A stretch of 64,000 nucleotides of DNA from positions 50,863,150-50,927,149 of the forward strand of contig OY855903.1 in assembly GCA_963693305.1 (NCBI GenBank). Reading direction: 5' to 3'. Position numbers and translations under genes: made by a program. This document shows, one piece after another, positions 23,701-35,500 of the stretch. Under the pieces are notes generated by a model, which was given only the letters and a program-made list of their open reading frames with translations, made no database searches and was not told where the DNA came from. How positions within the stretch are numbered: the stretch's first letter is position 1; each line of letters starts with the position of its first letter. This DNA comes from Meandrina meandrites (taxonomy: Eukaryota > Cnidaria > Anthozoa > Scleractinia > Meandrinidae).

Positions 23701-26700
23701 GAACAATGTGTTAAAACTGAGAAACATGGGGGTAGAAAAAAACTGACTGGAGTGACTAAAACTCGCTGACTAAACCAATCAAAAGTTGTGTCTTATCGTG
23801 ACCCTAGCGTCGGCAACGTCAAATGGACGGCAGTTCGCTGCCTTTTAAATTTGACACGCACCAGACATCGAATAAAACAAAGATTTACCTAAATAAAAGC
23901 GTCTGATTTGAAACTTTAAGTCCAAAACAATTAATTCCAAGTACAACAGGAATCTAAGCCCAAGATTTGAAGCAATAATAACAGCTTTTCGGTTAACAGC
24001 AACTGTCAAATTTTTGCCGATAGGTGTCAAAGCAACTGGGGTCGAAACAAAAGGAAAGGAATGTGGTTCTGGTTTAAGCAGCCGTTGGTGGGGGAGGGAA
24101 CATTGCATGACGAGCCCAAACAACGGCTGTGAAGGAGACTACATGTAAACAGTCAATTAAACCATTTACCCACCCACCCCTCACCTTTCAATATCAGGAG
24201 CACTGAATGCCATACCAAACAGAGATATACTGCAAAAGACAAACAAAGGTCTGAACAACTTACTAGTACTTGAACAAGTAGGCCTGGGGATCAGATTTGT
24301 GTATGTGTTGGGGGGGGGGGGGGGGGGGGGTGGGGTGGGGCAAAGAAGGCCAGGTTAAGGCCCATAGCAGAGGTGTGCCAGACATCACTAATAAGGCCAA
24401 ATAATGGCTGAGAAGGAAGCTAGGGCAAACAAGATGGATTCTGAGGTTTAAACAAGAACTTTGGGTATAAAAGGGGCCTGGCTGGGACATTCTCACGTCC
24501 AGTTGTCAATAAACCATCAAAGCGTAAACAGCTGACAAACAACCCGCACTTTCTCTATGACAGTTGCTTGTACAATGTGATCCATTTTTGCTGAGAATGT
24601 TATGCTAAAACATTAACAAGTTATATCTAATTTTTGTAAAGGGGATCTTTTGGTTTCACGAGGTTTTGAAGCATATTCAATTTGCAGGACGCTTGGCTCT
24701 GCAACGTGCCATGAATGCAAGGGTGAAAATTTGGATTTCAAACCTTACTAACAATTGCACTTTTTGCTATTGTCAATCAAACAACCTTGAACAAAAAAAA
24801 AGAGACAAAAAAGGATGAACGTCTAGATACCAATCAAAACAAACAGACAACCTTGGGGACCTGTTAAAGTGAGCTTCTGTTTCCTGAGAGGTCCGCTGTC
24901 AGTCAGTTAACAAGTTAGAAAATTACCTACCAAAGTAACACAGTTCCGCCAAGCATGAGAGGACGCCGTTTGCCATATTGAGACACAAGACGATCACTAG
25001 AGGTTGACAGAAATGTACATGTAAGATAATCAAATATAGCAGGCCATTAACTGAAAAATTTGTCAGTTTCAAGTAGTGAAGGTAAAACTCTTCTTTTCCC
25101 TCACTTCCAAATAAATTAGACTAAAAGTCTTATGTTATGAATACCTTACATAATCAGGGGTTTCAATAAAATTTGAAGTAGGCAGCTGTTTAGAATAGAG
25201 TAGCCGACCGCATCAACAAGGTTTGAAAGGATCGATCTATCACTAGTTACTCCAATTTAGGGGAAATAGTAGCCGACGTCTCCAAGCAAAGCAGCCAACA
25301 CTTTTCGTCGGCCGTCGGTGCTTATTGAAAGCACTGCATAATATAAATTTAGTACATGCGACATGTTTAAACAAAATGAGGCACGTACTCAAGATTGCAT
25401 TAAGTTAAATAGTTTATTGCTAGATAGTAGTATTTTTCTTTCAGCTCACCTTTTCATTCCAACAAGAGGGCTCAAGAAAAATGTGACCACTGCAGAAAAA
25501 CAATAATTATAATTATTACCAGTTATTTTAATTTCAGTTTCAATTATAAAAGTGAAGGACCTGCCTAACATCTCACAAAAGGGATCGGGCCTTGAGCAAT
25601 GTTCAAGGTGATTAACGTTATAAATCACTGTCTTTCCGTGGGATAGTGCAGTTTGTTTAATATTTACGTCTTGAAACACTTATCCACTAGCTAGTGATTT
25701 ATCTGGTGCATCCAATCCTTGAACGACTGCGCAGGGCCCTGTTGATTAAAAACAAAATTCTTCCAAGATGAATTAGAGAAAAATGTATGGAAAACAGTAA
25801 TGAGAAGATTGATGATGATCGACTTACCAGCACCAGCAGCTACCATGCCACCCAGTACTTGTCCTTTCTGTTCAGAACCAACAAGGGCATACACTTGAGA
25901 TGGCACCACTGGTTCAGCAAACCAGAAAAAAACACAGTTTATATAAGTTGTGGTTTAAAGTTATCTTTGGTTTAAAATTTTTCAAACCAGTTTGAGTTTT
26001 AATTTCCATTGTCTCATATTCATTATCATAATCTAAAACAAAGGGAAATAGAAATCAAACTGGTTTGAAAAATTATAAACCAAAGATAAATTTAAACCAC
26101 AACATATATAAAAATAATTGCTTTTTATGAAATTAAATGGTTGTAATACCATCACCGAACCTCCACTGTACATGTACAGTGGAACCCTGTTAATACGGCC
26201 ACCAATGGGCCATGGAAATTAAGCCGTATTAATGGGGTGGCCGTATAAACAGGGCAGGGTCAAATTTCATTACTGCTCAACCTTTAAAGTAGGAAGCCGC
26301 AACTTTTGTATTTATTTGCTTTATTAAACACAGTGATTTAGTCGCTTTGTAATTTAGCTAAGGGAATGTTACTGTCTGTCGTATTAACGAGGTGGCCGTA
26401 AAGTCGGGTTCCACTGTATGTAGTGCTTTGAGATAATACTGGGCACCATGTACATGTACATGCAAGGGAATATTTCTGCAATATCTAATTATTGCGTCAG
26501 TACAGTACTCGTCTAAATTAAAGTAAATAGATGCCTCACAAGACTACAATCGTGGACAAAACTCTTGGGACACTTTACCAAATCTCCACTTATTCAGGGT
26601 ACCATAACTTATCAACCCCCCTCCCCCATTTCAATGTTGTCAATGTTGTTACGTGGTCAAAACAAAGTCGGGTGAATTGCAAACCCCAGGAAACAACATT

Positions 26701-29700
26701 GAGCGGAGGGAGAGGGGGTAAATATTATTTACCCGCTTGTAAGCCAAGACATTCGCGAAAAATGTATGATATTTGTTTGTTTCAACTACTTTTGTCCATG
26801 ATTGTAGTTTCTCATCTTAAGATGCCAATCTTATCTTAAGTGATTCTCATCAGGCACACTTCCTGTCTCTCCAGAGTAAAGGGGTCGCGCATATATCCAC
26901 TGATTAAGAGAATTTCTTTAGAAGGACCATCATATGCAAGCGTGCCCTAATAAACTTGTTTAATAAATTTTTTAATAATATTTAAATGCACATTTTAAAT
27001 ACAAGTTTACCTTCCACAGACAGGATGAGGTACATTACATTCATTCCAAACCATGATATGTTCAGGAAGAACACTCTTGACTTTGACAGAGGAACTTGGC
27101 AAGATGTATCCAATCTGATTTACAATAAACCAACAAATTAACACCGCCAATGGGTGAATTACAACTTTTATAATAAAAATGCTTAAAATTAATAGCAGTA
27201 TAAAACGTACTGTTTATCGTCATGCTCGTGTTGCTCAGCTTTTTCCTGGCCATCAAATCCCTGAACCTCTGTCTCAGGCCCTGTTAAAATAATAATAATG
27301 TACATATCTATAATTAATTAAGATATTATGTCCATACTATACTGAGATACATTTACCAAATAGTAAGAAGGCCATAATCAACCAGATAGAAAAATAATAT
27401 AGCGGTTAATAAGTTCACCAACGTATCAAAGGACTCTCAGTTTATTTGCTGCCTCGTATGGGGTTGTACCTGGTTTATAGCTTTGAGTCTTTCAAAACCT
27501 GTATTAACATCACAACGATAATTATACACAACAATATTACTAAAAGTCGAATGACTGAATATTTACATACCCGATGACTCTTATTATTTTAATTCTTTAT
27601 CTTCGGGAGGAAAACCGGCGATAATTTCAATTGTAGTTCGCAATGTCACTAATTACAATTAATTATCGATTGTAACATAATCGTCACAAATTAAGATTTC
27701 GTTTCAAACGAAACAAGCCTAATCTTATAGTATGGACTGAAATAAATAAATAAATAAATCACTTTATTTAAGTGTCAATGTGTTTAGCACGGCTGTACTA
27801 ATTGAGGACACTGTAAATAGTGAAACAAATATTATAAATAGAACAGAAACTTGTTAAAAATCCCAACTGGCAGGAGGCTGACCAGTTGGCTATATACAAA
27901 GCGTGGAGGAGTTGAATTCGGGACCACCGAAGACAAATCCATCTAGTGGCAGGGAGGAGGATTTGAACCCGGGACCTCCGGATTACAAGTCCAGCGCCAT
28001 AACCACTGGGCCACGCTGCCTCCTTAACTGAGGTAAAAAGGTTACTAAAATGATGTTTGTTATTATTTCTTGTTCTGGAAAAATGTTAATTAACCATCAC
28101 AGCATGCTGGTTTTGCATACTTAATCTTATCTATCTCAAAATAGTCACTAGATCTGTACCAAATATGATACCATTTGCTTAATGTCCAGTACCATGCATC
28201 CATCCCCCGTATATCCTGTAGGAAATTTGTACAAAAAGACTTGTCTTTTCTATTCTACCTGTCCACTATTTTGTTTTGTTTTTTCTTGAAATAAAGAATA
28301 TCAGGTAGGAGGTGGTGGAGAGTGGGGAGGGGGGAGGCCATGGAGTCGTCGACCTAATTCATAGCACTCCAAAACAGCACTCATCAAACACCAGTAAGGC
28401 CAGTTTGAGCCGAATTGTAAATTAATCTGAAGTTAAACAGAAACAGACTAAGATCAGTCAAACTGATCCAAGTTCACTCTGCATGGTTTCACACACACAA
28501 CGTCTAATCCTTGCAATCGAGTACAGTACTTGTGCTATTTAAAGGCTGATTTTCAACAGTGATGGAGTCATGGTCGAAGTCTTTATCAGGAGCAATGAAC
28601 ATCAGGATCTACATGTACTGAAAATCTAACCATTGCAGTTGGAAGCAGAGTTTTTGATTCCTCATAATACAATAAGACTTCATTGTTTATGATCTAGTGA
28701 AAACTAATTACCCAAGTCACAAGGAGAAAGCAAGTACAAGAACCAGCATTGTTATTTGTTTGTTTTTCTGCTTCTACTTGCAACCAATCTCGTCCCCAGA
28801 GGCCACGATCCTTCTTGCAAACCAGCCCCAGGGGTTGAGACCTCTGGGCATATCTGATTGGCTGTTGAAACTTGTTCATGTCATCCAAAATCTCTGGCGT
28901 ACACGCACAATCAACACCAGACTTTCACTGAGTTCGATTTCCGAACAAATCGAATTCAATCGAAAAAATCGAACTCAATCGAACTCAATCCATCTGATTG
29001 TGTTCGATTGGGTTCGGAAACCGAACTCAATCGAACACAATTAAATGGATTGCGTTCGACTGGCTCTGGTAAACCTGTACAAAGCAAGCCCAAAGCAAGC
29101 CCATCAAAACAGGTTGTTCTTGTGCGTTTTTACAATTTATTAAGCTATGACGTCATTTTATGACGTCATCGGTTAATGCTGTAGAGCGGAAAAGCGATGG
29201 AATTTATGGAATTTTTGGTGTGATAATTACTCCCTGAATTGAACCGAAGAGTAATGGGAACTAGGTGCATTGTTTGTATTCTTTTTGAGATCCGCCATCT
29301 TGTTTTTTGGCAAAGGAAGATATTTTTTGCAGCTTGTATCATCACCGATCGGCAAACCTTATTTCATTTGTAGCTGTTAAATTGAGATTTCGAGTCTGGA
29401 GTGAGTGTTGCACTTTATCGAATAAATTTGGCATAAAGTTAAGAAGTGATGTCTGTCGTGACTGCAGACGAAGTAACCGATTATTAGCAGTTTTGAAACA
29501 TCTGTTGAAAAGGTGAGCCATCGTAAACCTTTTTTTAAGCGATGACGATGACGTGATCGATTAATCTCGCCGTGCGAGTGGACAGGATCTGTTGTTGTCT
29601 GTTGTCTGTTGCCTGTTGTGATTAACCGATCTGTAGAACCGAATACTGGGAAAAGAAATCAAGTCAACTCAACAAGAAATCGTCGCATAGAACTCAAAGC

Positions 29701-31301
29701 AAAATACTCCTGGGTCGTTAGAAAGGACTAATATAAAGCATAAACGAAAGAAACAAATTATATTTGATGCGTTCTATAAGATTTAGTAAACAGAAATCTC
29801 TCCATTCTTTAAAACAAAAGGTGTAAACAATTTTAGACAGCGTTTGACCTTGCATCGTATATCGTATATCGTATGTCACGCCAAGATAACGCAATTTTTG
29901 TTGAACAATCATTCAGCACAGAAGTTGTCAGTTACTTTTATTTACCCTAATGTTTTGACAAATGTCCTGAAAATTATCAAAGACCCCTTGTGAAACGTCA
30001 TCGCTTCTGCATGCATCGCGTGCCGTTTATTCTTATAACAGAAACCCCATTCATAAACTGTCCACGAACAAAACAGAACAGAACACGTTGAAGGTAACCT
30101 AATTGTCTGTGCTCGTTTGCTATTCGGAATGCACGGCCTGTCTCGCCTGTTTTCTTTAAAACCTTGAAAGCTTCGCCATCCTTGACGTCAGAGCAGCATT
30201 TCTGGTAGCCTTTTACTACACATTTGAAGGTTACAATCCACAGCGCATCTGAAACCATAATTTTTTTCTGTGGAATTTCTTCGTTTACGAAAAACACGTG
30301 CGCTACACTCCGGGTTGAAGTAACTCGAGCTTCCAAGATCTGGTTATGGATTTTCAACACCTGTTTTACACAAATCACGATTTCGAAAATCAAACGTTCA
30401 ATTGGGTTCGATTGATTTTTTTTCTTTTCGGTGAGTTCGATTTCGTTCGATTGCCAAACTCAATCGAACTCAATCCATGAATTGAGTTCGATTGAGTTCG
30501 ATTGAGTTCGATTGATATTTAGTTCGATTGGGTTCGATTGACTATGCCGGGACAACTCCATCACTCAAATGACAAGCGAGCTTCAGATCAAAGCACAAAG
30601 TCATGTTTACAAGTTACCACGCACAAAATGACTTTTCTAGCACAGTTCATGTTCTTGAGATAAATATGCAATCACACATGCAAAACTTATTTTTGGAAAT
30701 CTCTGCTTCTTATGATCAGCCACAAGGGGGACTAAGGCTCGACTGGTTGAATAGAATCTGATCCTCATACTCAATCTGTGATCTGAAGGCCCCTAATATC
30801 GATAGAGGCCTATTGACAACCCAACTGGCTACAACACAAATATTTTAATGACCCATAAGATATCTTTAATACTTGGAATATCCTTGTTAATTAAATAACA
30901 AGACGACGATAACATAAGACTTATGTTTACTCATGGCGAGAATGATTTTTGAATTGCATTAAACGTGAATAAATCTTTCATCGATTTATAATTCAAGGAT
31001 CGAATCTTTTCAAGTTAAACTAATATTTGTAATAATTACACATTAATCGAGATTACGCACACTATGTTGTCTACGGCTCCCCCGATACAGACTATCACAT
31101 TTCTTCATAAATTCTATATTCAGGAGGGTGAATTCAGCGAATGAATTGAAGTCAATTCAAGTTAAGATTAATGTAATTTGAGACTGTGACTATACAGCTC
31201 TTGCGCGAAATTGTATAAGGAATCGATTTTTGAACGAACGATGGTCAACTTGTAAAGATTTATTCATTCAATTCACCTTTATCTGCGGGGGCTTCCTCCA
31301 T
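17744..31301 (-). CDS. Major facilitator superfamily permease (12 TM), substrate unknown
   Basis: Multi-pass secondary transporter. Minus-strand coding exons: 31277-31301, 27211-27280, 27011-27114, 25828-25908, 25450-25489, 24931-24996, 24185-24229, 23662-23680, 22786-22887, 21898-21974, 20805-20919, 20257-20278, 20011-20073, 19222-19329, 19050-19126, 18733-18822, 18307-18407 and 17744-17914. Phases close at every junction except between 23662 and 22887, where one short exon is missing. The protein is about 460 residues with a short acidic cytosolic N-terminus and 12 hydrophobic segments. MFS motif A is visible in both halves: SDRLVSQYGKRRP after TM2 and SDRLGRRKP after TM8. Other signatures are VPSQVYALVGSEQKGQ, SVPYNGLIADLTPP, RWVFLTRFLMQQG and AVDFALVMDVLPNDREKAKD. 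These fit MFS permeases from bacteria, fungi and plants better than well-known vertebrate carriers; that comparison is from memory and is inference. Substrate and membrane location cannot be inferred. Confidence 0.88.
19383..19545 (-). repeat. tRNA-derived SINE, minus orientation
   Basis: Read on the minus strand it begins GGGAGGCACAGTGGCGTTAT, continues with a tRNA-like A box and the B box GGTTCGAGCCC, then the tail GGCAAGACACTTTACTCTTA. It lies in an intron of the MFS gene. The tRNA fold cannot be completed, so it is called a SINE and not a tRNA gene. Confidence 0.7.
20395..20515 (-). repeat. tRNA-like SINE fragment
   Basis: The minus strand carries GATAGCTCAGTTGGTAAGAG, a canonical A-box region, followed by a degraded anticodon arm and a poor B box. 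It resembles a tRNA head fused to unrelated sequence, as in SINEs, and lies in an MFS intron next to the micro-exon at 20257-20278. Confidence 0.5.
21287..21685. mobile_element. TTAA-flanked MITE (AGGGGC termini), degenerate copy
   Basis: Begins TTAAAGGGGCTTTGTCACGG and ends with a diverged GGTGCTCCTTTAA. The layout matches the better-preserved element at 36374-36749. TTAA target duplication is the signature of piggyBac-type elements. It lies in an intron of the MFS gene and has no coding capacity. Confidence 0.5.
22138..22370. repeat. MITE-like inverted repeat (GCCTG...CAGGC ends)
   Basis: The left arm contains GCCTGTGCAGCAG and CTTTCCAAGTGCA; the right arm contains TGCACTTGGAAAGG and GCCTGCACTGCAGGC. 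The arms are complementary around an internal G-rich/C-rich stretch. Intronic, without coding content. Confidence 0.55.
23340..23560 (-). repeat. SINE tail, minus orientation
   Basis: Contains AGCAACTAGGAGTATT, CCTTGGATGGGGTGCTAGTC and CCCATTTATAAACCTGG, which are antisense to the tail of the SINE family also seen at 15565-15830 and 19383-19545. The tRNA-like head is absent or too diverged to see. Confidence 0.55.
24075..24141 (+). repeat. Short dispersed repeat (copy 2)
   Basis: Counterpart of 12783-12844, with CAGCCGTT at the left and AACGGCTG at the right. It lies in an intron of the MFS gene, just upstream (in plus coordinates) of no annotated exon boundary. Confidence 0.5.
24310..24330 (+). 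repeat. Poly-G tract
   Basis: An uninterrupted run of about 21 G followed by TGGGGTGGGG, intronic in the MFS gene. Similar tracts occur at 32291, 33038 (C), 34422 (C), 46559 and 47797. The exact length is prone to sequencing error. Confidence 0.85.
25940..26110. repeat. Inverted repeat, GTGGTTTAAA family (copy 2)
   Basis: TATATAAGTTGTGGTTTAAA on the left pairs with TTTAAACCACAACATATATA on the right, and TTTTCAAACCAGTTTGA pairs with TCAAACTGGTTTGAAAA nearer the centre. Arms are about 55-60 bp with a loop of about 50 bp. This MITE-like, hairpin-forming element lies in MFS intron sequence. Confidence 0.7.
26177..26416. mobile_element. TA-flanked MITE with CAGTGGAACCC termini
   Basis: The 240-bp element begins CAGTGGAACCC and ends GGGTTCCACTG, flanked by TA at 26175-26176 and 26417-26418. 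The interior contains recurring GGCCGTATTAA/GGTGGCCGTA segments. Termini and TA duplication fit pogo/Tigger-type non-autonomous elements. Confidence 0.75.
27885..28024 (-). repeat. tRNA-derived SINE
   Basis: The minus strand begins GGAGGCAGCGTGGCCCAGTG, continues with a GGCGCTGGACTTGTAATCCG anticodon-arm-like segment and has a perfect B box GGTTCAAATCC. The tRNA-like head is followed by unrelated sequence. Its head differs from the 15565/19383 family. Confidence 0.65.
28925..29060. repeat. CGAACTCAAT / GTTCGATTG repeat block (copy 1)
   Basis: Irregular tandem and inverted iterations of AATCGAACTC and its complement, so the block is self-complementary. A second block at 30395-30545 is dominated by the opposite orientation. 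It lies inside the MFS first intron. Confidence 0.75.
30395..30545. repeat. GTTCGATTGA repeat block (copy 2)
   Basis: At least four perfect tandem units of GAGTTCGATT plus diverged units, beginning near CAATTGGGTTCGATTG and ending GGGTTCGATTGAC. Together with 28925-29060 it brackets about 1.35 kb of intron. Confidence 0.8.
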
Positions 31302-32595
31302 CTTTGTTTCATTCCCTGAGCTGGGGTGGAGAAGAAATCGAAAGTCATGACAACTGTTGTGTTCATAAAACAATCTCCTGAAAGGTGCAAAAAGCGCAAC
31401 TCATTTAAATGAATTTTCGCCTACCTTGCTTCCATCCTGGTCAGAGATAATTTTCAATAAATCCTGTCATATTATTGCGGTCGAAGAATACCAATTTTCA
31501 GGGCATTTTTCACGCCTTCGACAAGAAAATTTGTGTGCCCCCCACTCGCCACATCAGATCATCGCCATGTTGACGAACTGACATCACGACTTAGAACCCA
31601 GTCCTCCAGAGCCAAATCCCAATCGAAGGCACGCAGTGCGTGCAGTTCGTGTATTGAATGGCCATTTCCGACAGGCTACCGAGGTGGCTTTGTCTCCTGC
31701 TTCAAAACAGTGCACCCCAGTCTCCCTTAAAACGACTGCGTGGGAGGCTAAAGTGCACAAGCTTTCACATGAAAATGAGTTTTACTTGTACATCCATTGT
31801 GGGGTCCACTGTCTTGCAAATCTGAGGACTTGAAAACGCTCTTATTCTTCAGCAATTTTAACTTGAGTATAAATAAAAAAACACACTGCGGTGAGAAACA
31901 TGGCAAACGCTTAGTAGCATTTCTTTGTTGGTTAGGGCAGTACTCTATATATTTACTATGGATATTTTCGACAGCCGGACACGGAGTATTTTGAAAAAAA
32001 CCTGTCCAGCTGCTGGAAATATAGACACAGCGAATTTTGTTAGCTCCAATAATGCTCTCGACTTCCTAGATTCCCAGCAGTTGTTTTTGATCCCGGGAAG
32101 GGTTTGCGGGGGTTTTTCTGGTCAGGATTTTAAAGTCATCATCAACGGTTACAGAATAAAAGAGGAAATGCTTGAAACGCAGAAATCACTGAGAGGAAAA
32201 TCAAGACGGTGAAAAACTGAAAAAGGAAAGATTACAACAAGAGTTGAAAAAGAGGAGCTTGAAAGAGAGTCAAAATGTTACTTAGGTGCAGGGGGGTGGG
32301 GGGGGGGGGGGGGGGGACAAGCAGTTCCCAACTTCCCGCCTCACACCCTTTATACTTACCTGTCCTCTTGTTTATATGGTGCCTTTCTAATTGGGGGCCT
32401 ACTAGTTGATAAATAAATCATTGTAGACTGAGACTATAACTCATTCGAGGAACTAAGAAAGAGGAATTATTTTAAAACACAAATAAAATGATGCAGTAAC
32501 AGATCGCATTTTTTTTTCTTTAATAGCAGATGTTCTACAATTCTTACATATCACTCAGCGCCGTAGCTAACATCTTCATGAAGGTTTTCACGCTA
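31302..32595. other. Intergenic: upstream of the MFS gene, downstream of the pentraxin-domain gene
   Basis: Holds the presumed MFS promoter and 5' UTR just right of 31301, the 3' UTR of the minus-strand gene ending at 32596, and a G-rich tract at 32291-32316. Short open frames around 31533-32212 show no recognisable domain and no splice support. Confidence 0.55.
32291..32316 (+). repeat. Poly-G tract with one T
   Basis: G-run of 26 positions interrupted by a single T, intergenic. It could form a G-quadruplex. Length is uncertain. Confidence 0.85.
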
Positions 32596-35500
32596 TCAAC
32601 ATGATGGCGCTTTAATTATCTGCACTGCACCGACCACGTGAGCTCTAAAGTCGCTCCACTGGAACACGTTTCCCGCCCCATTTCGGCACGATCGAGACAT
32701 GTACTTGATGTCCCCGTCGCTCATCACTTTATTCCAGATATTGACACCTGCCAAATGACCGGTGAAGCTTTCATGTTGTTGAAAGGCACCTTCCCAAGCA
32801 TCTTGCTCCTGTCCTAGTACCAGGGCTCCCCCGTCACGGATCTCATAGTCTGTGAAAATGTTAAGCAAAACGATGGATTTAGTTATCTCTTCTATTTGAG
32901 CATTTGTTTCTCTCTTTTTTTCAAGAAAACTGTAAAACGTAGAAACTTAAGCAGGGTCGTAGCCAGACTTCAGAACAAGACGAGGCAAGTCTCGAGCGCC
33001 GAAGGCGTGAGCTGCTAGGGGGCTCAGGGGACATGCACCCCCCCCCCCCCCCCCCAAAGAAAAAAACCAAAAAAAAAAAACAAAGGTTCAGAAATGCTCT
33101 TTTAAGCAGTTTTCCATGGCATTTTCCCATTTTTTTCTGGGGATTATTTTCTCAATTAAACGTTTCTTAAAACTAAAAGGCCAAAAGCCAGACGAGGCAA
33201 GTGACTCGTCTTGAGTCATGCTAGCTACGGCCCCGTTAAGAGTAGTTTATGATGACTTGATGCGCCTGCCATCCATCGTAATTGTTTGGTTGGAAAAATG
33301 TACAGATAACCATATCACCTAATTTAAATGTTTAGCGATTGGCAGTGCATTTTCAACTTTGTGAAGTGGCACGATTACCAGTAGCTAACACAGTGAGTAA
33401 CGATAAATTTCAGTTATATAAAGTACTATGCTGTAGTTCAGATTATGAGCTCGAGATTTAATTTCTTAGTAGAATTCCAACCCATTTTCTAATATGAACT
33501 AGTATTAAACTTCACGCTTTAGCAAAAGCTAGCGAAATCTGAATTGTCATTTGAAACTTTCTGTTGTGTCCGGACATTCATCAGTTCATTCAGTAATTTT
33601 GGCGTTTTAACTCGTGTAATGCATGGTGAATTTCCTTCTTTTAGTTTTCTCGAAATTGAGCTACCCAATAACTGATACTTCTAAACTTCCTCCCAAACTT
33701 TGGAAAAACGAGAAAATGTCGTCATTCGATCTGTAAACAATCTTCAGCCACTGCACACTAATGGCTGCTAGCTAGGTGCCATAGCTCAGCCAATCAGATT
33801 GCAGCATTCAGTAGAATTCTAATAGTTGGAGATATAGATTGGCTAATCTACCTTCATTGAAACCTGTACCAGAATTTACAACTCTGCCGTCTTTGAACAG
33901 TTTCCAACGACCAGCGGTATTCTCCCAAGTAAAACAGATGTGGTGCCACTTTCCGTCGTTTGCAGACATGCCAGTTTTCCTTTTATTGAACAAAACACAG
34001 AAAACAGTTAAGAAATAAGTCTTATCGACGCTAATCCAATTTCATGAAAACGTTCGAAGTGTTCGTACTGAAAAAAGCATCGAACGTTACGGTTTTCGGT
34101 CCACATTATCGCCTTGTAATCGTTTTACTCACCAAATTGATGTTCGATTTGCATTTGAGTCTCCGTTCCCCTTTGACCGACGGTCGGAAAACGAGACAAA
34201 CGAGGAGGTCAAACGCAAAAACAAAGTTTCTGGTTTTTGCCGCTTTGAAGCGAAAAAAGAAGCTCGAAACGAAAAATGTGCAAGACTTGGTAGGAAAACG
34301 TTAGAAAAGTAACATTGATAAAATAATATGCCTAGGAAAAATTCTGCATACGAGCCTAGTGGCCCATCAGGCTGGAGCTTATCCCGGTTTCCGTAGCATG
34401 AAGCGACTAGGAGTATTTCTACCCCCCCCCCCCCCCCCCCCTGGAGGATAACAATTATTAAATTTTCTATGCATATATCAAATATATGCCATGTACAAAG
34501 CTTAAGGCCCCGTCCACACTAATCCGGATAAATTTGAAAACGGCGTTTTCGCCCCGAAAACGGATAAAATGTTTTCCGTCCAGAATATCGTTTTCGTATC
34601 GTTTTCAATATTTTCACCGTCCACACTATCCGGATAAATGTGAAAACGAAACGCGGCATCGGCCCCAGATGAATGGCAGAGCATGCGTACATTATTACCA
34701 GAGCCCGCACTTTATAATGTTTTTGTCTACGCCGAGGACAACGTCGTCGATTACTTAAGAACCTCGCAACCTCGCGATAATCCATAGATTTCAGAGTTAT
34801 CCTCAGCTGAATATATTTAAAGAAGAAAGTCCAAATTTCACAAAATGCAGTTTAATGATTTCACGTTGCTCATAAAACCGCAAAGGAATTGGGCCAAGGT
34901 TTATAACTCACGTGCAGTGCTATTGTACTGCTAATTAAACCGATGGGGGAGATCAAATGGCCATGCATTTTGACGTCAGCGTTTTCGAAAAGCTCCGTTT
35001 TTGGCCATCCACACTACACCACCTAGCCGGCGTTTTCCAATTCCTCCAGTTTAGAGACCGTTTTCGAAAAGCTCCGTTTTCGGTGACCGAAAACGCCGTT
35101 TTAGTGTGGACGGTTGGCCAAACCGGAGAAAAAAAGATGCGTTTTCAAACTGAATTTATCCAGATTAGTGTGGACGGGGCCTCAAAGTACAGGATTTCAG
35201 AAATTTGAGACGTTTGACAAATACAGTTTTGGCGCGCGGGAACTGCGGGCGCAGTGCGTTTGACGGCTGTGTAGCTGATTGGAAGGCATTCTCGACTTCA
35301 GAGCTCTTTCATGCATGTCTGCGCGGACAAAAACCGAAGCCTCTTGGGTCGAGAATGATTGGAAGGCTGAAAATATCGGACTTCCGGGTGAATTGTGCAT
35401 GCCTAGCTTTTAAAAACATTGCTCAACGAAATTATAAAAATCAGTCAAAATCAATCCTGCGACGGAACTTTCGAGTGTCGCTCGTTTCGTCAAGGTTGCA

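Larger units (their letters stand above)
27281..31276 (-). other. First long intron(s) of the MFS permease
   Basis: About 4 kb between the 25-nt first coding exon and the second. It contains a tRNA-like SINE (27885-28024) and two GTTCGATTGA-type repeat blocks (28925-29060 and 30395-30545). No additional gene is supported; open frames in the repeat blocks are low-complexity artefacts. Confidence 0.7.

Noticed and set aside
27930..28024. Possible tRNA gene on the minus strand with perfect B box
   Set aside because: No complete cloverleaf with closing acceptor stem; followed by unrelated sequence as in SINEs.
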